Source: Pelagibacterium lentulum
Lineage (GTDB): Bacteria; Pseudomonadota; Alphaproteobacteria; Rhizobiales; Devosiaceae
Reading direction: 5' to 3'
DNA length: 64,000 nucleotides
Assembly (NCBI RefSeq): GCF_003992625.1
Contig: NZ_RZMW01000041.1
Coordinates: forward strand, 241,276 to 305,275
Positions 1 through 7,656 of the stretch are shown here, piece after piece; position 1 is the stretch's first letter; every line of letters begins with the position of its first letter. The translations under genes and the position numbers were made by a program. The notes under the pieces were generated by a model, which was not told where the DNA came from, searched no databases, and saw nothing but the letters and a program-made list of their open reading frames with translations.

Positions 1-680
1 GCGATGCCATTGGCATTGCAATAGTCGGAGATCAGCTTGCGATGACGGGCCGAATTCTGTTGCGAATTGGCGATCCGGCCCGCACAGAACTTCTCGAACT
101 CTGCATCGGTCAAGCCGCGCTTTGTCTTGTAGTAAAGGGTATATTGTTCCATCGACTGGAACTGGCGCTGGCCAGGCGCGTGATCCATCAGCGAAGCCAG
201 CTTCACTCGGCCGTCTCCCTCAAACTCGGCAAAGCTGTCCATGACGTCGGACGCCGAGACTTCGCAGCGCAAATGTATGAAATGCTCGGCGCGCAGGCGC
301 CCCTGGTCCTCGGCGGCATGGATCGCATCGGCGAGAAAGCGCATCTCACCAACCTTAAAGCCATCGTCCTCGTCACTGCCCATGCGCAGGCAGTCAAAAA
401 CGGTCGTAATCCCCGAAGTCGCGATCTGCGCGTCATGAGCATGGATGGCCGACATGACAGGCCAGCGGACACCTGGCCGCGGCGAGTAATGGTTTTCAAG
501 GTGATCGGTATGAAGCTCGATCAGGCCCGGCAGGATCAAATCGCCTTCCATGTCCTCGCCAACCTGAGAGGCGCCTGTATCGATACCGGCTATCGCCCCG
601 TCACGGATGACGATGCTCCCTTCGATTACATCGTCGGACAAAACGATGCGGGCATTTCTGAGAACGGTTTCTGTCGTCAT
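1..680 (-). CDS. phnM: PhnM, alpha-D-ribose 1-methylphosphonate 5-triphosphate diphosphatase (partial, C-terminus outside window)
   Basis: Metal-dependent amidohydrolase-fold enzyme of the C-P lyase pathway; it removes pyrophosphate from ribose 1-methylphosphonate 5-triphosphate in the cytoplasm. The first 226 codons are visible, starting MTTETVLRNARIVLSDD. The metal-binding ELHTDHLENH motif lies at about residues 55-64, followed by the PhnM-typical RWPVMSAIHAHDAQI stretch. The gene begins 2 bases after the DUF1045 gene stop, so the two are almost certainly one transcript. The 3' part lies beyond base 1. Family assignment is secure. Confidence 0.93.
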   Translation of the reverse strand, partial: MTTETVLRNARIVLSDDVIEGSIVIRDGAIAGIDTGASQVGEDMEGDLILPGLIELHTDHLENHYSPRPGVRWPVMSAIHAHDAQIATSGITTVFDCLRMGSDEDDGFKVGEMRFLADAIHAAEDQGRLRAEHFIHLRCEVSASDVMDSFAEFEGDGRVKLASLMDHAPGQRQFQSMEQYTLYYKTKRGLTDAEFEKFCAGRIANSQQNSARHRKLISDYCNANGI

Positions 681-682
681 TT

Positions 683-1390
683 TCAAGCGGTCTTTCTTTC
701 GGCAGCCGATCCCAAGGGGAAGAGGGAATGAACATGAAATGGCGCGCCGGGTTCGGGTTCGACAAACAGAGCCAGGCCATCAATCGCGAACGGGCGAGCC
801 AGCAGCGGCCCGAACAGCGCCTCAAGTTCGACAGCGATCTTATCGCGTTCCTGAAGCGGCACCCTGTTTGAAAGAGTCATGTGGAAACGAAAAGATTCGA
901 ACACATAAGGGTAGCCCCAATCGTGCAGGTTCTGCAATTCGGCCGGACTTAAGTGGTCCGGACTGCGCCGGGCAATATCGGCCTCGGTCAAAGGCGAGCG
1001 AAACTTTTCAAAACCGGAAACGACCTGCCCTGCAAACTGGTCGAGCGCTTCGTTCGTTTCGCTAGGTATGATTGCGAAAAAACCGCCCAGATTGCCGACA
1101 ACCATTTGAGGCACCTCAAACGGTTCACTTGCCGATGCAAATGCTTCCAGCGCCGCAACAAGCGAGGCCTCGGTTTCTTTTGCGGAAAGGCGGAAGGGCG
1201 CCTTGAGCGTGGCGTGAAAGCCGTAGCGACCCGGCGAACTGGTTATCCCGGCAACCTCCGCGGCTGACAGCTTGCCATGTGCTTTGTGTGCGATAGCCTC
1301 GCGTGAAAAAGCGTCGCGCCCCAACCATTGTGATGCGGTCCGGGTCAGCGCATCGGATGGACCGGGTGTGAAATAGATTGCATAGCGCAT
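683..1390 (-). CDS. DUF1045 / 2H-phosphoesterase-like protein of phosphonate operons
   Basis: A 235-residue cytoplasmic protein matching the phosphonate-metabolism-associated family known as TIGR03223/DUF1045. Two H-x-T motifs, H59-A-T61 within RYGFHATLKAPF and H170-M-T172 within FRFHMTLSN, are the catalytic signature of the 2H phosphoesterase superfamily, so it may hydrolyse a cyclic phosphodiester or similar C-P lyase intermediate; that role is inference. It lies between the second phnE (107-base gap) and phnM (2-base gap) in the phn operon. The true substrate of this family is not known to me. Confidence 0.85.
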   Translation of the reverse strand: MRYAIYFTPGPSDALTRTASQWLGRDAFSREAIAHKAHGKLSAAEVAGITSSPGRYGFHATLKAPFRLSAKETEASLVAALEAFASASEPFEVPQMVVGNLGGFFAIIPSETNEALDQFAGQVVSGFEKFRSPLTEADIARRSPDHLSPAELQNLHDWGYPYVFESFRFHMTLSNRVPLQERDKIAVELEALFGPLLARPFAIDGLALFVEPEPGAPFHVHSLFPLGSAAERKTA

Positions 1391-1497
1391 GGTATTGTTG
1401 TCCGGAACGATGTGCGGTGCCTCCTGGGAGCTGCCGCTCTAGTTGATTTATGTGACGATAGCTTGACCGCTACTCTGCTTCGATCAGGCTTTTGTGG

Positions 1498-2349
1498 CTA
1501 ATGGGCCTGCTCACCGATATAGCGTTCGCGGATTTTCTTGGAAATCCAGTCGATGGCATAAACGCAGACCAGCACATTGAGCACAACGAAAGTCACCTGG
1601 TCAAAATAATTGGCCCGGAACCGCTCGATAATGATCATGCCCACGCCGCCAGCACCGACAAGCCCCAGAATGGTGGCGCTGCGGGTGCTCGATTCAAAGA
1701 AATAAAGCGATTGCGAAATAAAGACTGGCAGCACTTGTGGCAGATAGCCGTAACGCATGACCTTGATCGGCCCTGCCCCCGTTGCGCGAACGCCTTCGAC
1801 CTGCTTTCGGTCGATATTCTCCAGTGCTTCGGAATAGAGCTTTGAGAGCGTGCCCATGTCCGAGATGAAGATTGCCAATACGCCAGCCAGCGGGCCGAGC
1901 CCGACAGCGCGGACAAAAACAAGCCCCCACACAAGCTGATCGACGCCACGGAACACATCGAGGATGCGGCGCACGATCTGGCGCACGAAGGGTATGGGCA
2001 TTGTGGTACGTGCCGCGAGGAACCCGATGAAAAGGGCTGCTATAGAACCCAAAAGCGTGCCCAGGAAAGCCATGGCCAGGGTCTGGGCGATTGCTGTATA
2101 GATCGAACCGAATTGCCAGGTCTCAATGTCGCGCCATACAAACATCGCCGATATCAGCCGCCAGGCGCGGTCAGACGCACTGGCAAATCGACCGATATCG
2201 AAATACCAGAGCGATCCAATGAGATAGGCAATGATCACCGCCCAGATCAGTGCAAAAACAATGCGCTTGCCTTTGACGTTAAAGACTTGCGGATGCTGCG
2301 CGCGTGCCCAAACTATGTCGTTCTGGCTCAGCGTGGAGGCCGGTGTCAT
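1498..2349 (-). CDS. phnE: Phosphonate ABC transporter permease PhnE (second copy)
   Basis: A 283-residue inner-membrane permease subunit for phosphonate import. It has about six hydrophobic segments and the binding-protein-dependent transport signature near residues 180-200 (EALENIDRKQVEGVRATGAG), which contacts the PhnC ATPase. Its ATG overlaps the stop of the upstream phnE by 4 bases (ATGA), pointing to translational coupling. Two consecutive phnE genes forming a heterodimeric permease are usual in rhizobia. The C-terminus ends ERYIGEQAH, a normal length for the family. Confidence 0.95.
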   Translation of the reverse strand: MTPASTLSQNDIVWARAQHPQVFNVKGKRIVFALIWAVIIAYLIGSLWYFDIGRFASASDRAWRLISAMFVWRDIETWQFGSIYTAIAQTLAMAFLGTLLGSIAALFIGFLAARTTMPIPFVRQIVRRILDVFRGVDQLVWGLVFVRAVGLGPLAGVLAIFISDMGTLSKLYSEALENIDRKQVEGVRATGAGPIKVMRYGYLPQVLPVFISQSLYFFESSTRSATILGLVGAGGVGMIIIERFRANYFDQVTFVVLNVLVCVYAIDWISKKIRERYIGEQAH

Positions 2350-3278
2350 TTCAGGTTTTCCTTGCCGATGAAATAAAAGCGCAACTGCTCGGACAAAAGA
2401 TCGATCAGCGTGACCGTGAGAACGATGAGGATAAGGACCGCGACCACGCGGTCATCGGAGTAAAGCGAAATGACGCGATTAAGCTCCGATCCGATGCCGC
2501 CAGCGCCGACAAAGCCGACAATCGAGGAGGCGCGCACATTGATTTCAAAACGCAGCAATGTGTAAGAGGTAAAGTTCGGCAGCACTTGCGGCACGACACC
2601 GTATCGCATCTGCTCGAACCAGTTTCCGCCAACTGACTTGATGCCTTCAACGGGGCGCAACGATGCGTTTTCGTTTACCTCTGCAAAGAGTTTGCCCAGG
2701 GCGCCAGCAGTATGAATGGCAATCGCGATAACCCCTGCAATGGGCCCGATGCCAACCGCAAAGACAAGAATAAGAGCATACAAAATTTCTGGGACCCCGC
2801 GACATAGCTCCATGAAACGTCGCGAGATCCAGAAAATTGCACTGTTTGGCGCAAGATTTTTGGCAGCCGGAAAGCACAGCAAAAATGCCGCCGCGGCACC
2901 CAGCATGGTTGCCGTTAGCGCCATGAAAATCGTCTCGATGATCAAGCGCAGATAAAGTTCGAGATCGGCAAACCAGAATGCCAAAGATCCTGGTGTCGCG
3001 CGCCCGGCTTCATTGCGGCCCTCGAATAGAACCTGCCATTCGAGATGCGGCATGATGGTGCCGAAATACTCAAATATGCGCGGTATGCCCGCCGCGAGAC
3101 GGTCGGGATAAAAGCGCGAGACGTGTATTGAAATAGCAAGCGTAACGATAAACAAGGCGCCAAAAAGCAGATTCATCGCCAGCTTTTCGCGGCGCATCTG
3201 TTTGCGATGCGCTTCAAACTGATCAGTGGGGTTGGGTTGTTGCGGCGCGCCAGCACCCGCAATATCGGTATAGCTCAC
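2346..3278 (-). CDS. phnE: Phosphonate ABC transporter permease PhnE (first copy)
   Basis: A 310-residue membrane permease of the phosphonate importer. A cytoplasmic N-terminal tail of about 35 residues precedes the first membrane segment, and the EAA-type loop [20 protein letters not shown] sits near residues 198-217. The start overlaps the phnC stop by 4 bases and the stop overlaps the next phnE start, so phnC-phnE-phnE are tightly coupled. It is homologous to but clearly diverged from its neighbour, as expected for partners in a heterodimer rather than a recent duplication. Confidence 0.95.
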   Translation of the reverse strand: MSYTDIAGAGAPQQPNPTDQFEAHRKQMRREKLAMNLLFGALFIVTLAISIHVSRFYPDRLAAGIPRIFEYFGTIMPHLEWQVLFEGRNEAGRATPGSLAFWFADLELYLRLIIETIFMALTATMLGAAAAFLLCFPAAKNLAPNSAIFWISRRFMELCRGVPEILYALILVFAVGIGPIAGVIAIAIHTAGALGKLFAEVNENASLRPVEGIKSVGGNWFEQMRYGVVPQVLPNFTSYTLLRFEINVRASSIVGFVGAGGIGSELNRVISLYSDDRVVAVLILIVLTVTLIDLLSEQLRFYFIGKENLK

Positions 3279-4117
3279 CGGGCCAACCCCATTGCATATT
3301 CAGGTTGCGCCGCAGCCATTGCCGCTGCCGGTATCGGAAAGTCGAGCGTTGTAGAGGTCAAGCCCTCCGAGAAGGCTTCCGCGCTTTCAGCACCATAGAT
3401 TTCTCGTGCCTTGGCTTCGGTGAGTGCCTCAGGTGCGCCGTCGAACACCAGGTTGCCGTCGGCCAGCCCGATGATGCGGTCGCAATAGGCGCGGGCTGTA
3501 TCGAGCGTATGCAAATTGCAGATGACGGTGATGCCATCGTCCTGGTTGATGGTACGCAGCGCGTCCATGACGATCTTGGCATTAAGAGGATCAAGCGAGG
3601 CGATGGGTTCGTCCGCCAGAAGGAAGCGTGGCTCCTGCACCAGTGCACGCGCGATGGCAACGCGCTGCATCTGTCCGCCAGACAGTGTATCGGCCTGCTG
3701 GAGTGCCGTGTGTGCCATGCCAAGCCGATCGAGCGCGCGAATGGCGCGGGCGCGATCCTCATCGGTAAACAATTGCAGCATGGAGGCGAGGAAATTGTGA
3801 TGGTAAAGGCGCCCTGTCATCACATTGGTTATGACATCGAGACGGCCAACCAGATTGAACTGCTGGAACACCATGGCGCAGGTCGCGCGCCAGGCCAGCA
3901 GATCGCGCCCCTTGAGCGCGGTAATGTCGCGGCCATCGATGATGATGGAACCGCCGGTTGGTTCAGCGAGCCTGTTGAGCATGCGCAAAAGAGTGGATTT
4001 GCCCGCACCAGAGCGCCCGATAATTCCCACCATCTGACCCTCGGGAATGTCGAGGCTTATGGCGTTTACGGCGTTGCGATTCTTGAAGGATTTGGTGAGG
4101 CGGTCGAGCTTGAGCAT
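3275..4117 (-). CDS. phnC: Phosphonate ABC transporter ATP-binding protein PhnC
   Basis: A 280-residue cytoplasmic ATPase energising phosphonate uptake. Walker [10 protein letters not shown] lies at about residues 34-42, the ABC signature [15 protein letters not shown] near 144-158, and Walker [14 protein letters not shown] near 165-177. The gene follows phnD after a 92-base gap that contains a strong hairpin (4154-4177) and overlaps phnE by 4 bases. The size and motifs are normal for PhnC. Confidence 0.96.
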   Translation of the reverse strand: MLKLDRLTKSFKNRNAVNAISLDIPEGQMVGIIGRSGAGKSTLLRMLNRLAEPTGGSIIIDGRDITALKGRDLLAWRATCAMVFQQFNLVGRLDVITNVMTGRLYHHNFLASMLQLFTDEDRARAIRALDRLGMAHTALQQADTLSGGQMQRVAIARALVQEPRFLLADEPIASLDPLNAKIVMDALRTINQDDGITVICNLHTLDTARAYCDRIIGLADGNLVFDGAPEALTEAKAREIYGAESAEAFSEGLTSTTLDFPIPAAAMAAAQPEYAMGLAR

Positions 4118-4153
4118 GGTGCACCCTGCTTATGCGGACGGGACATGAACGAG

Positions 4154-4177
4154 CGGGCCACACTTGCGTGCGGCCCG
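4154..4177 (-). other. Intergenic hairpin between phnD and phnC
   Basis: On the minus-strand transcript a 10-bp stem (arms CGGGCCGCAC and GTGTGGCCCG, one G-U pair) closes a GCAA tetraloop, a stable GNRA loop. No U-run follows, so it is more likely an mRNA-stabilising or partial-attenuation element that raises binding-protein expression over the downstream transporter genes than a full terminator. Confidence 0.7.
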
Positions 4178-4209
4178 TCCGGGTGGGGCATCACACCCCA
4201 ATCATTGAA

Positions 4210-5139
4210 TTAACGCGAACCTTCGAGTTCGGCGCGACGCATGGCCACGATGTTCTCATAGAACTCATGACCGACACGCTTGAAGCCCTGTCCGTCGCCC
4301 TGCGAGATTTCGATGTAACATTCGCGATCGGTTTCAGGCAGGTTTTCCATCCAGTCGGCCACGATGTCCTTGACCTCCTGGGGCACGGCCTGACGGATAA
4401 CCCACGGACCGTTTGGAATGAGGTTCGACTTCCAGATGATGTTGAGGTCGGCCATATCGAGCAGCCCCTTCTGGACCATCGATGTCAGATTGCCGCGCGA
4501 GTAGCCCTTTGCAGGATCGCCTACACCCGAGCTCCATGTGACGCCGGCATCGTACTGACCGTTGAGTACGGCGACCGTTGCCTGCTCGTGACCGCCGCCA
4601 AAGCCGGTGGAGGAAAAGTAGCTTTCGATGTCGATACCGGCCATTTCCAGCTCTGCCTTGGGGATCAGGTAGCCAGATGCAGAGTTGGGATCGGCAAAAG
4701 CCAGCGAGTGCCCTTCCATGTCTTCGAGGCTTTCAATTCCGCTGTCGGAACGCGCATACATCAGCGCGAAGTATCCGTCAGAACCGTCCGCTTCGAGCGA
4801 GGTGAATACAGGCTCAACCGCATTTGCGTCCTGAAGATAGATGCCGGCATAGGCCGAAGCGCCCAGCACGCCAAAATCAAGCTGACCGGCGAGCATGCCC
4901 TGCATTACACCGGCATAGTCCGAAGCAGGATACAGCTCGACCGGGATGCCGAGGACTTCTTCAAGTTGCTCAACCATGCACTCGTTCTTGCGCAGGCGGT
5001 CGGCTTCGTTCTCGCCGCCCAGAAGGCCGACGCGAAAAGCGGGAAGTTCAGATTGCCAGTCCTGAGCCAGAATGCTGGTCGAGGAGAGGCTCAGGGCAAG
5101 GGCGGCCAACAGGGTGCCACGGGTAAAGGTCGCAAGCAT
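4210..5139 (-). CDS. phnD: Phosphonate ABC transporter substrate-binding protein PhnD
   Basis: Periplasmic phosphonate-binding protein, 309 residues from the chosen start. The N-terminus MLATFTRGTLLAALALSLSS...ILAQ is a typical Sec signal peptide with cleavage after AQ. The mature part has the PhnD hallmarks FRVGLLGGENEADRLRKN and the periplasmic-binding core GSDGYFALMYARSDSGIESL. A longer frame reaches 5235, but it would put the start inside the Pho-box array and add 32 non-signal residues, so ATG at 5139 is preferred. First gene of the phn operon. Confidence 0.94.
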   Translation of the reverse strand: MLATFTRGTLLAALALSLSSTSILAQDWQSELPAFRVGLLGGENEADRLRKNECMVEQLEEVLGIPVELYPASDYAGVMQGMLAGQLDFGVLGASAYAGIYLQDANAVEPVFTSLEADGSDGYFALMYARSDSGIESLEDMEGHSLAFADPNSASGYLIPKAELEMAGIDIESYFSSTGFGGGHEQATVAVLNGQYDAGVTWSSGVGDPAKGYSRGNLTSMVQKGLLDMADLNIIWKSNLIPNGPWVIRQAVPQEVKDIVADWMENLPETDRECYIEISQGDGQGFKRVGHEFYENIVAMRRAELEGSR

Positions 5140-5228
5140 GATTGCTCCAAAGCGATGGTTGGAATTCAATGTGGAATGTCCCGGAGACTGTTCCCCAGTT
5201 TGTCCGGTGCATGGCCTATCGCGAGTGT

Positions 5229-5279
5229 GCGACACGCTCTTGAACCTTGCGCGACACTCGTGTGACAGATCCCGGACTG
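5229..5279 (-). promoter_or_regulatory. Pho-box array upstream of phnD
   Basis: On the minus strand, 7-base units recur every 11 bases: CAGTCCG (5279), CTGTCAC (5268), GTGTCGC (5257), GGTTCAA (5246), GTGTCGC (5235). The PhoB consensus is CTGTCAT-N4-CTGTCAT, so the pair CTGTCAC-ACGA-GTGTCGC is a credible core and the last unit keeps the phase. The array ends about 90 bases before the phnD start, a suitable place for activation under phosphate starvation. Confidence 0.65.
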
Positions 5280-5389
5280 TTGATAACCGTCTGGCAGGTG
5301 GCCCATATCATGTTCGAAAATACCCTTGCCTGCGGTTCTCTCTTCGCGCGCACTGATTGACTCTCGACAGATTCTGAGTCCTTAATAAA

Positions 5390-5404
5390 GAACAAAACAG
5401 GAAC
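5390..5404 (+). promoter_or_regulatory. LexA (SOS) box of the imuA-imuB-dnaE2 operon
   Basis: The sequence GAAC-AAAACAG-GAAC is an exact match to the alphaproteobacterial LexA site GAAC-N7-GAAC (the complement of GTTC-N7-GTTC). It sits 7 bases before the imuA start, overlaps the Shine-Dalgarno AGGA, and is expected to repress the cassette until DNA damage. Confidence 0.88.
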
Positions 5405-5411
5405 ATATGAA

Positions 5412-6203
5412 ATGAGCAGAGCACAGGATGCGCTGCGTCACTTGCGGGCTCTGGTGCATTCAACAACACCGGAACAGCCCCATGGCGCTTTTACGCTGGG
5501 CGTGCCCGAACTTGATACCGCTCTTGGAAACGGATTGGATCGTGGTGCGCTGCATGAGATTTTTGCCCCGTCATGGCAGGACAAGGTTTCTGCCGCCGGA
5601 TTTTCAGCCGCGCTTGCGCTGCGTGCCGGCAGAATGGCAATGCCGTTTTTGTGGGTCTGCCTTGCCAAGGAAAGCTCCAAGTACGGCACTCTTTACGGGC
5701 AAGGATTGGCAGGGTTCGGAATTGATCCGCAACAGGTTCTGCAAGTGGTGGCGCCAGATGAAACCGATGCGCTGCGCACCGCGTTTGAGGGCGTCAATTG
5801 CTGCGGCCTGGGCGCGGTGATCCTGGACCTGCCGGGCCGCTCGCACATTCTCGATCATACGGCCCTAAGACGCCTTTCACTGGCTGCGCAAGAGCATGGC
5901 ATTACCGCTCTTGTCTTGCGGACCGGAAATAGGCATGCGCCCAGCCCTGCACGCACCCGATGGGCCGTCGCATCCGCGCCTTCACAAAATTTTGGCCTTA
6001 ACTTTCCCGGAATTCCGGCCTTTTCCGCAACCCTGCTCAAGCATCGCCTGGGCCAAACCGGACAAACCTGGCATCTGCAATGGGATCATGAAAATGTCTG
6101 CTTCCATCAAAAGACGCTATCTCGCTCTCTGGCTCCCCTATCTTTCGACCGAACGGATCGAAAGAAAAGAGACGTCCAAACCCTTACAGCCGAAGCAGGA
6201 TAG
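5412..6203 (+). CDS. imuA: ImuA, SOS mutasome accessory protein (RecA-like)
   Basis: A 263-residue protein of the ImuA family, related to the RecA core but lacking a clear Walker A. It works with ImuB and DnaE2 in damage-induced mutagenesis and translesion synthesis. Recognisable parts are LGVPELDTALGNGLDRGALHEIFAPS at about residues 29-54 and the region around LWVCLAKESSKYGTLYGQGL. An ATG at 5407 gives only Met-Lys-stop and overlaps the real start, so ATG 5412 is chosen; AGGA at 5399-5402 is well spaced. The 3' end overlaps imuB by about 116 bases. Confidence 0.9.
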   Translation: MSRAQDALRHLRALVHSTTPEQPHGAFTLGVPELDTALGNGLDRGALHEIFAPSWQDKVSAAGFSAALALRAGRMAMPFLWVCLAKESSKYGTLYGQGLAGFGIDPQQVLQVVAPDETDALRTAFEGVNCCGLGAVILDLPGRSHILDHTALRRLSLAAQEHGITALVLRTGNRHAPSPARTRWAVASAPSQNFGLNFPGIPAFSATLLKHRLGQTGQTWHLQWDHENVCFHQKTLSRSLAPLSFDRTDRKKRDVQTLTAEAG

Positions 6204-7656
6204 CGGCCCACTTGTGCTCGTGGCCAGAAAAGACAGCAGCCTGCGCATCGCGGCAGCGAGCGCGCAAGCCTATCTTTTGGGCTTGAAACCGGGGCTCACC
6301 TTTGCCGATGCCAAATCGCAGGTTCCCAACATGCGGGTTCTTCCCCACGATCCGCAGGCCGACGCGCTTTTGCTGATCAAGATTGCCAACTGGTGTAACC
6401 GCTATACCCCTATTGTATGCTCTCAGGATCCCGACGGATTGATCCTTGAAATATCGGGCAGCGCTCATCTTTTCGGCGGGGAAGCCTTGCTTGAAAAGGA
6501 TCTTGCCGAGACCCTCAAGAGCCAGGGCTTCATGGCAAAAACGGCCATAGCCGGAACCGCACAGGCGGCCCGCGCCTTCTGTCGCTTTGGAACGGGCGGT
6601 ATTCTGATGCCTCCCAAAAGCCGGCAAGACCTTCTGGCCCTACCCATCGATGCCCTTGAGGCCGATCAAAAAACGACGCTCGCTCTCAGGCGCGCCGGTC
6701 TTTTGTCCTTGAACGACCTTGCATCCCGGCCGCGCAAACCGCTCGCTGCGCGCTTTTCAAGCGCTCTGACCCATAAACTCGCGCAGGTGCTCGAAGAGAT
6801 TGACGAGCCGATCATCGCGCATCGCCCCGTTCCCGGTTTCCATGCCTATATGAAATTTTCCGACCCGATCGGGCTCATGGAGGATATAGAGCAAGCTCTG
6901 GCAAGTCTATGCGTGGCACTTTGCAAGAAACTTGGCGAAAAAGCCCAGGGCGGGCGGCATTTCGAGCTGGTTTTTTTTCGTGCCGATGGCGCCTTGCGCC
7001 GTCTCGATATTTTGTCAGGTCAGGCTCTGCGCGATCCCGATGTGTTGCTGCGTCTTATAAAATTACGCCTCGACGCCCTGACCGATCCGCTCGATCCAGG
7101 GTTTGGTTTTGACATTATCCAGCTCGCAGTTGTCCAGTCCGATACCGCTCCATCGGTGCAAAACCGGCTTGACAGCAATCAGGTTCCGCAAACGGAATTG
7201 AACGGTCTGATTGACCGGCTGTCAGCGCGGCTGGGCGCCAAGGCCATACAAAAATTCATCCCTTTGAACAGCCATCTACCTGAACGGGCCTCTTACGCCA
7301 TACCGGCCCTGTCGAAAAAACCCGGCTCGGGAACATGGGAGCTTCCGCCTTCCACTGCCACGATTACCCGGCCGCTCTTTTTAATGCCCCAGCCTGAAGA
7401 AGTGGCCGTTATTGCTGAAGTTCCAGATGGACCGCCAAAGCGTTTCCGATGGCGCGGTAGTTTTTATGACATTGCCTTAGCCGAGGGACCCGAACGGATA
7501 GCCCCCGAATGGTGGCGGGAAACACGCGACAGGCTAACACGGGACTATTTCCGCGTTGAGGACAATAAGGGCCTGCGATTCTGGCTTTTCCGGTACGGTC
7601 TTTATGATCGTGAGAAAGGCCCTGTACGCTGGTTCATACATGGATTGTTTCCATGA
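6088..7656 (+). CDS. imuB: ImuB, Y-family DNA polymerase-like mutasome protein
   Basis: A 522-residue Y-family polymerase homologue that lacks catalytic acidic residues: the N-terminal strand reads RRYLALWLPYLSTERIE where active enzymes have an Asp-rich motif. In characterised ImuB proteins this subunit bridges ImuA, DnaE2 and the beta clamp. The frame is open from 5896, but homology begins at about 6100, so ATG 6088 (MKMSASIKRRYL) is chosen; ATG 6094 is also possible. It overlaps imuA upstream and dnaE2 downstream (ATGA at 7653-7656), so the three are translationally coupled. Confidence 0.92.
   Translation: MKMSASIKRRYLALWLPYLSTERIERKETSKPLQPKQDSGPLVLVARKDSSLRIAAASAQAYLLGLKPGLTFADAKSQVPNMRVLPHDPQADALLLIKIANWCNRYTPIVCSQDPDGLILEISGSAHLFGGEALLEKDLAETLKSQGFMAKTAIAGTAQAARAFCRFGTGGILMPPKSRQDLLALPIDALEADQKTTLALRRAGLLSLNDLASRPRKPLAARFSSALTHKLAQVLEEIDEPIIAHRPVPGFHAYMKFSDPIGLMEDIEQALASLCVALCKKLGEKAQGGRHFELVFFRADGALRRLDILSGQALRDPDVLLRLIKLRLDALTDPLDPGFGFDIIQLAVVQSDTAPSVQNRLDSNQVPQTELNGLIDRLSARLGAKAIQKFIPLNSHLPERASYAIPALSKKPGSGTWELPPSTATITRPLFLMPQPEEVAVIAEVPDGPPKRFRWRGSFYDIALAEGPERIAPEWWRETRDRLTRDYFRVEDNKGLRFWLFRYGLYDREKGPVRWFIHGLFP

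Noticed and set aside
4132-5265. A 377-codon plus-strand frame opposite phnD
   Set aside because: No domain, no ribosome site, and it runs across the phnD gene and its promoter.
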